NCBI GenBank assembly: GCA_023432995.1
Contig: JAEZES010000264.1
Coordinates: forward strand, 1-7,881
Length of the DNA stretch: 7,881 nt
Reading direction: 5' to 3'
Source: Pseudomonadota bacterium
Lineage (GTDB): Bacteria > Pseudomonadota > Alphaproteobacteria > Sphingomonadales > Sphingomonadaceae
Shown: one piece after another, positions 4,408 through 7,881 of the stretch
How the letters are laid out: the number at the start of each line of letters is the position of its first letter
How positions within the stretch are numbered: position 1 is the first letter of the stretch
Notes under the pieces: generated by a model
What the model saw: only the letters and a program-made list of their open reading frames with translations
The model's database searches: none
Told to the model about the DNA's origin: nothing
Position numbers and translations under genes: made by a program

Positions 4408-5076
4408 TTACTCGGGGCCGCCGCGGCCGAGCGCCGCGCTCGTCGGCGCAACCGCGAGGTCGGTCGCGACCATGTAAGGCCGCGGATCGACCGCTTCGCC
4501 GGCAACCCGCACTTCGTAGTGCAGGTGCGGGCCGGTCGAGCGGCCGGTCGAGCCGACGTAGCCGATCAGCTGGCCCTTGCGGACCTGCTCGCCCTCGGCG
4601 ACGGCATAGCCCGACAGGTGGGCGTAGCGGGTCTGAAGCTCGCCGCCATGCTCGATCTGAACGTAGTTGCCGTAGCTGCTGTAGCGCTCGGCCATCGACA
4701 CGATGCCGTCGGCGGTCGCGTAGACCGGCGTACCGGTCGGCTGCGCGAGATCGACGCCCTTGTGATTGCGCCGGCCGCCGAGCACCGGGTGGGTGCGCAT
4801 GCCGTAGTCGCTGGTCAGCATCGCGCCTTGCAGCGGCATGCCCGAAGGGACCGATACGGCGGCGATCTGGGGGGCGGTGTCGACCACGCCGGTGGCGTCG
4901 ATCGACTTCCAGCTGGCGAACAGCTCGCTGAACTCACGGTCACCCGTGGCGGCGGCATCCTGGGCCGTCACGGTGCCGGCGATCTGGGTGGTCGCTGCGG
5001 CGACTTCGTTGGCCTGCGCCGGATTCGTCGTCAGTACGAAAGCGGCCAGAACCCCGAGTCCGTGCTTCAAGATCAT
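4408..5076 (-). CDS. Secreted M23 family metallopeptidase (LytM-type murein endopeptidase)
   Basis: A 222-residue predicted periplasmic zinc peptidase of the M23/LytM family, whose active members cut peptide cross-links in peptidoglycan. Residues 1-22 are a signal peptide with likely cleavage after NPAQA. A spacer of about 55 residues follows, then the catalytic domain (about 80-195). The family motifs are complete: HKGVD gives zinc ligands His105 and Asp109, YAH gives His153, and HLHYE gives His184 and zinc ligand His186, so it should be active rather than a degenerate activator of the EnvC/NlpD kind. No LysM domain, coiled coil or membrane segment is seen. The ATG at 5076 has only a weak AGG five nt upstream. 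It lies 147 nt downstream of the DUF455 gene on the same strand, so it may be read through from that operon or have its own promoter. Confidence 0.93.
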   Translation of the reverse strand: MILKHGLGVLAAFVLTTNPAQANEVAAATTQIAGTVTAQDAAATGDREFSELFASWKSIDATGVVDTAPQIAAVSVPSGMPLQGAMLTSDYGMRTHPVLGGRRNHKGVDLAQPTGTPVYATADGIVSMAERYSSYGNYVQIEHGGELQTRYAHLSGYAVAEGEQVRKGQLIGYVGSTGRSTGPHLHYEVRVAGEAVDPRPYMVATDLAVAPTSAALGRGGPE

Positions 5077-5098
5077 GCGACCTGTTTCCCGTCCATCT

Positions 5099-5118
5099 CA
5101 GCCGCAAGAACCCGGCTG
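5099..5118 (-). repeat. Small hairpin in the M23 peptidase leader
   Basis: CAGCCG (5099-5104) and CGGCTG (5113-5118) form a 6-bp inverted repeat with an 8-nt loop, 22 nt upstream of the M23 start codon. No T run follows on either strand, so it is not an intrinsic terminator. The rest of the 5077-5223 gap shows no recognisable gene, RNA or clear promoter; an AT-rich CATAATAA on the minus strand (about 5159-5166) is the only -10-like stretch and lacks a matching -35. Confidence 0.3.
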
Positions 5119-5223
5119 TTGCTACATGACGAACCGCCAATTGCGCGGTCCGGGACCTTATTATGAGATGGTCGGAACCCCCCGCCGTCTCGTTGATTGG
5201 GGTGGTAGGTGGCAAAAGGTTAA

Positions 5224-6012
5224 CTACGCAACACCAGCGTAGAATTCGCGCGATAGACCGGCTGTGAGGCGCGCCGAGTCGTTGAATGGCGGTTTGAGCG
5301 CGCCCCGAAAATGGCGGCTGACCAGCGTTTTCCAGTGATTCTCTGGCGTTTTTCCGCGCCTGCGGCACAGCGCGATGAAATGCCTTGTGCCGACGGCCAC
5401 ATGGCGAATCTCGTCGTCAAGGATTCGTTGCAGCACTTGCGCGCCGCGCCTGTCGCCGAGCGCGAGCACACGGTCGCGCGTCGCCGGGGTGACGTCGAGC
5501 CCGCGGGCCTCAAGCACCATCGGCACGACCGCGAGGCGGGCGAGGACATCGCTCCGGGTTTCATGAGCGGCTTCCCACAGGCCGTCGTGCGCGGGCAAGG
5601 CGCCGTAGTGACTGCCGAGTTCGCGGAGCCGGCGCTCGATCAGCGCGAAGTGCATGGCCTCGTCGGCCGCCACGCCGAGGAAGTCGTCGACGAACCCGCG
5701 CCCCATCGCTGGCCCGAACCGCCCGGCCATGTCGAGCGCGAGATCGATCGCGACGAACTCGATGTGCGCCAGCGAATGCCACAGGGCGATGGCGTTGCGC
5801 TGCGAGCCGCCACGGCCGCGCTTGGGCATGCGATTGGGCGGCAGCAGTTCAAGCTCGGCGGGCCAGGCCGGGCGCACCGGCATCTCGGCGGCGAATTCCC
5901 ACGACAGCTCGCCTCGGCGCCAGGCGCGCGCCACGGCTCGCGCCGCCTTGACCTTTCCGCGCGGGTCGCCGGTCAGCAGCGCCGCCTGGACCGCTTCGCC
6001 GAGCGCAGTCAC
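5224..6012 (-). CDS. DUF455 family ferritin-like protein, probable diiron protein
   Basis: A 262-residue protein I recognise as DUF455 (Pfam PF04305), a ferritin-like superfamily member of undefined function. The GTG start at 6012 overlaps the peroxiredoxin stop as GTGA, pointing to translational coupling; an open frame continues upstream but has no better start. The four-helix diiron pattern is complete: Glu85 (AHIEF), Glu118 and His121 (DEAMH), Glu168 (VLEARG), Glu201 and His204 (DDEIRH). That matches the E / ExxH / E / ExxH ligand layout of oxygen-activating or ferritin-like diiron proteins. The N-terminal KVKAARAVARAW and C-terminal PPFNDSARLTAGLSREFY blocks are also typical of the family as I recall it. 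No signal peptide, so cytoplasmic. Position after a peroxiredoxin suggests a redox or iron role; MiaE-like hydroxylase or oxidase activity is also possible. The family is sure, the function is not. Confidence 0.88.
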   Translation of the reverse strand: MTALGEAVQAALLTGDPRGKVKAARAVARAWRRGELSWEFAAEMPVRPAWPAELELLPPNRMPKRGRGGSQRNAIALWHSLAHIEFVAIDLALDMAGRFGPAMGRGFVDDFLGVAADEAMHFALIERRLRELGSHYGALPAHDGLWEAAHETRSDVLARLAVVPMVLEARGLDVTPATRDRVLALGDRRGAQVLQRILDDEIRHVAVGTRHFIALCRRRGKTPENHWKTLVSRHFRGALKPPFNDSARLTAGLSREFYAGVA

Positions 6013-6479
6013 AACGCCCGGGCGGCCTCGAGCACCTCGGCCGCGTGGCCCTTGACCTTCACCTTGCGCCACACGCGCGCGATGCGGCCTTCAGCGTCGA
6101 TCAGGTAAGTCGTGCGGTGCATGCCCATGAACAAGCGCCCGTAGAGGCTCTTTTCGCCCCACACCCCGAGCGCGTCGGACAGGCCCCCGTCGGCGTCGGT
6201 CGCGAGCGGGACTACCAGCCCGTGCTTGGCGGCGAACCGCGCGTGTCTCGCCGGGGGATCCTTGCTCACGCCGAGCACCGCGGTCCCGGCTGCCTCGAAT
6301 TCGGGCACAAGCGCCGAGAAATCCTTGTTCTCGACCGTGCAGCCCGGCGTGTCGTCCTTCGGATAGAAGAATACCACCAGCTTGCGCCCGCGAAAGTCCG
6401 ACGGACGGACCGTTCCGCCGTCGGGTGTCGCCAGCGCCACGTCCGGCATCATGTCGCCGACATCGGCCCGCTCGCTCAT
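6009..6479 (-). CDS. bcp: Peroxiredoxin, Bcp/PrxQ type, one-cysteine variant
   Basis: A 156-residue cytoplasmic thiol peroxidase expected to reduce hydrogen peroxide and organic peroxides. The peroxidatic signature PKDDTPGC (40-47) has the Pro-x3-Thr-x2-Cys pattern with Cys47. Other typical blocks are LVVFFYP (34-40), LGVSKD and the HRTTYLID strand. Bcp proteins with two cysteines carry the resolving Cys five residues after the first; here that position is Lys52, and Cys47 is the only cysteine in the protein, so it must be regenerated by an external thiol. The ATG at 6479 shares its A with the glnE stop (TGATG), and GGAG lies 8 nt upstream inside glnE. Its stop overlaps the DUF455 start by 4 nt. 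It is thus the middle gene of a tightly coupled three-gene unit. Confidence 0.93.
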   Translation of the reverse strand: MSERADVGDMMPDVALATPDGGTVRPSDFRGRKLVVFFYPKDDTPGCTVENKDFSALVPEFEAAGTAVLGVSKDPPARHARFAAKHGLVVPLATDADGGLSDALGVWGEKSLYGRLFMGMHRTTYLIDAEGRIARVWRKVKVKGHAAEVLEAARAL

Positions 6480-7881
6480 CAGTCCATCTCCAATTGTTCG
6501 CCGAACAGCTCGGCCCAGCACTGTGCGATCCCCTGCCGCGCTTCGCCCAGCGCCCGCAAGAGCGACGCGTAGTCGGGCTGCTCGCAGGCGCGGGCGAGCG
6601 CCGCCTGCGCGATCACCGGCGGCTCGGCGCTGTCCGGCGCCAGCAACCGCGCGGCCACGAGCAGCCGGGCCAGCAGCGCATAGTGCCCGGCGAAGCCCGG
6701 CGGCAACAGCCCGGCGCCGATCAGCCGCGCGATGGCCTCTCCGAGCGCCGGATCGAAGGCGGTCCGTTCGCGCAGCTGGAGGAAATGGACGATGAACTCG
6801 CAGTCGACCAGTCCCCCGCGCAGCAGCTTGGCGTCGAGCACGCCCGCGGGCGGCTTGTGCGCGCCGATTTCGGCTCGCATCGCCAGCACGTCGGCGCGCA
6901 GCTTGTCGGCATCGCGCGGCGAATCGAGCACCCCGGCGATGATGCCGGCGAGCTGCCGCCGGGCGTACTCGGGACCGAACACCGGGCGCGCCCGGCACAG
7001 CGCCATGTGCTCCCAGGTCCAGGCGTCCTCGTGCTGGTAGCGCTCGAAACTCGCCACGCTGACCGCCAGCGGCCCCTGCGACCCCGACGGCCGCAAGCGT
7101 GTGTCGACCTCATAGAGCGCGCCTTCGGCGGTCGGCACGCTGAGCGCCCCGGTGACACGCTGCGCCAGGCGATTGAAATAGAGCGAAGCGGTGAGCGGAC
7201 GCGGACCATCGGATTCCACGCCGATGTCGCCGGTGAACAGGTAGATCAGGTCGAGGTCGGAGGCGTGGGTCAGCGTGCCGCCGCCGAGCCGCCCGAGGCC
7301 GAGCATCAGCAGGCGCCCTCCGGCGATGCGGCCGTGGACCCGCTCGAACTCGGCGCAGGCCGCCTCGGCTGCCGCGGTCAGCGCCGCCTCGGCGACGCGC
7401 GACAGCCCGGCGGCGATCGCCAGCGGGTCGTGCCGCGCCTCGATCAGTTGCACGCCGAGCGCGAACCGCTCCTCGCCGACGACCTTGCGGATGCGGTCGA
7501 GTCGCCGTTCGTAATCGTCGTCGGGCTCGCTCCGCCGCATGCGCGCGGCGAGCCAGTCGACCGTGCCGGGCAGATCGAGCGCGGTGCTGTCGATCAGCCG
7601 GTCGAGCAGCTCGGGACGGCGGGCCAACTCGTCGGCCAGCGGGCCAGCCAGCGCGAGCACGCGGAGCACCACCTCGAGCAGGCCCGGGCGCTGCTCGAAC
7701 AGGCGAAACAGGTTGACCGCGGAGGGCAGTCGCGAGAGCAGCATCTCCCACCGGGCCAGCGCATGATCGGGCTCGGGGGCCGAAGCCAGGGCCTCGAGCA
7801 GGTCGGGCAGCAGCGCGGCGAACGCGGCCCGCGCCTCGACGCCGCGCAGGCTGCGGATCGTGTCGCGCCACTGCGCAGCGC
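6479..7881 (-). CDS. glnE: Glutamine synthetase adenylyltransferase/deadenylase, C-terminal part (cut by window edge)
   Basis: Bifunctional enzyme that adenylylates and deadenylylates glutamine synthetase under PII control, adjusting nitrogen assimilation. The last 466 codons are visible and the frame is open to the window edge, so the N-terminal deadenylase half is missing only because of the window. An internal ATG at 7744 is not the real start: WRDTIRSLRGVEAR... upstream in frame belongs to the protein. This part covers the adenylyl-transferase half: the nucleotidyltransferase motif GLGRLGGGTLTHASDLDL, with its SDLDL at 7247-7261, then YEVDTRLRPSGSQGPLAVS (around 7057-7113), the AWTWEHMALCRARPV block and LRGGLVDCEFIVHFLQL (around 6782-6832). 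The stop TGA at 6479-6481 overlaps the peroxiredoxin ATG by one base. Confidence 0.96.
   Translation of the reverse strand, partial: AAQWRDTIRSLRGVEARAAFAALLPDLLEALASAPEPDHALARWEMLLSRLPSAVNLFRLFEQRPGLLEVVLRVLALAGPLADELARRPELLDRLIDSTALDLPGTVDWLAARMRRSEPDDDYERRLDRIRKVVGEERFALGVQLIEARHDPLAIAAGLSRVAEAALTAAAEAACAEFERVHGRIAGGRLLMLGLGRLGGGTLTHASDLDLIYLFTGDIGVESDGPRPLTASLYFNRLAQRVTGALSVPTAEGALYEVDTRLRPSGSQGPLAVSVASFERYQHEDAWTWEHMALCRARPVFGPEYARRQLAGIIAGVLDSPRDADKLRADVLAMRAEIGAHKPPAGVLDAKLLRGGLVDCEFIVHFLQLRERTAFDPALGEAIARLIGAGLLPPGFAGHYALLARLLVAARLLAPDSAEPPVIAQAALARACEQPDYASLLRALGEARQGIAQCWAELFGEQLEMD

Noticed and set aside
3349..5166. A 605-codon plus-strand frame across galU and the M23 gene
   Set aside because: Low-complexity Arg/Gly-rich translation over two well-supported genes in other frames; a GC-driven artefact.
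5175..5197. GGAAC followed by CGTT on the plus strand, resembling an EcfG promoter
   Set aside because: The spacing is only about 12 nt instead of 16-17, and no plus-strand gene follows.
5196..5220. GT-rich TTGGGGTGGTAGGTGG stretch resembling MraZ-type TGGG repeats
   Set aside because: The repeats are not evenly spaced TGGG units, and no mraZ or division gene lies downstream on that strand.

Overview
The window is a high-GC stretch of bacterial chromosome carrying ordinary housekeeping genes. The protein sequences, the pairing of a DUF3576 lipoprotein with leuS, and the order glnE - peroxiredoxin - DUF455 ferritin-like protein - M23 peptidase suggest an alphaproteobacterium, most likely of the order Sphingomonadales. 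That assignment comes from recalled family and gene-order resemblance, not from a search. I see no mobile element, prophage, CRISPR array, tRNA or rRNA.

Layout. 1-942 (minus): a DUF3576 lipoprotein gene followed after 19 nt by leuS, which is cut by the left edge; a candidate promoter lies at 986-1013. 943-1260: a 318-nt divergent intergenic region with an unusual cluster of six GANTC sites and four CGAGTC/GACTCG hexamers. 1261-2016 (plus): a secreted protein of unknown function with an outer-membrane-like C-terminus, closed by a strong intrinsic terminator. 2138-3126 (plus): acetoacetyl-CoA reductase (phaB) followed by a small ribbon-helix-helix protein. 3120-3362 (minus): a small one-helix membrane protein ending in an SDESFPASDPPA tail, overlapping the ribbon-helix-helix gene tail to tail by 7 nt. 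3473-4348 (plus): galU. 4408-5076 (minus): a secreted M23 metallopeptidase; it and galU share a two-way terminator. 5224-7881 (minus): glnE (3' part only), a one-cysteine Bcp-type peroxiredoxin and a DUF455 ferritin-like protein, with stops and starts overlapping by 1 and 4 nt, so very probably one translationally coupled operon.

Functional themes are protein synthesis (leuS), control of nitrogen assimilation (glnE), peroxide and metal handling (peroxiredoxin, diiron ferritin-like protein), envelope biology (galU for UDP-glucose, M23 peptidase, lipoprotein, outer-membrane-like protein) and carbon storage (phaB). No new multi-gene system is evident. The less ordinary signals are the GANTC-rich promoter region before the unknown outer-membrane-like gene, a possible Shine-Dalgarno-masking hairpin before the small membrane protein gene, and the intact diiron ligand set of the poorly characterised DUF455 protein.
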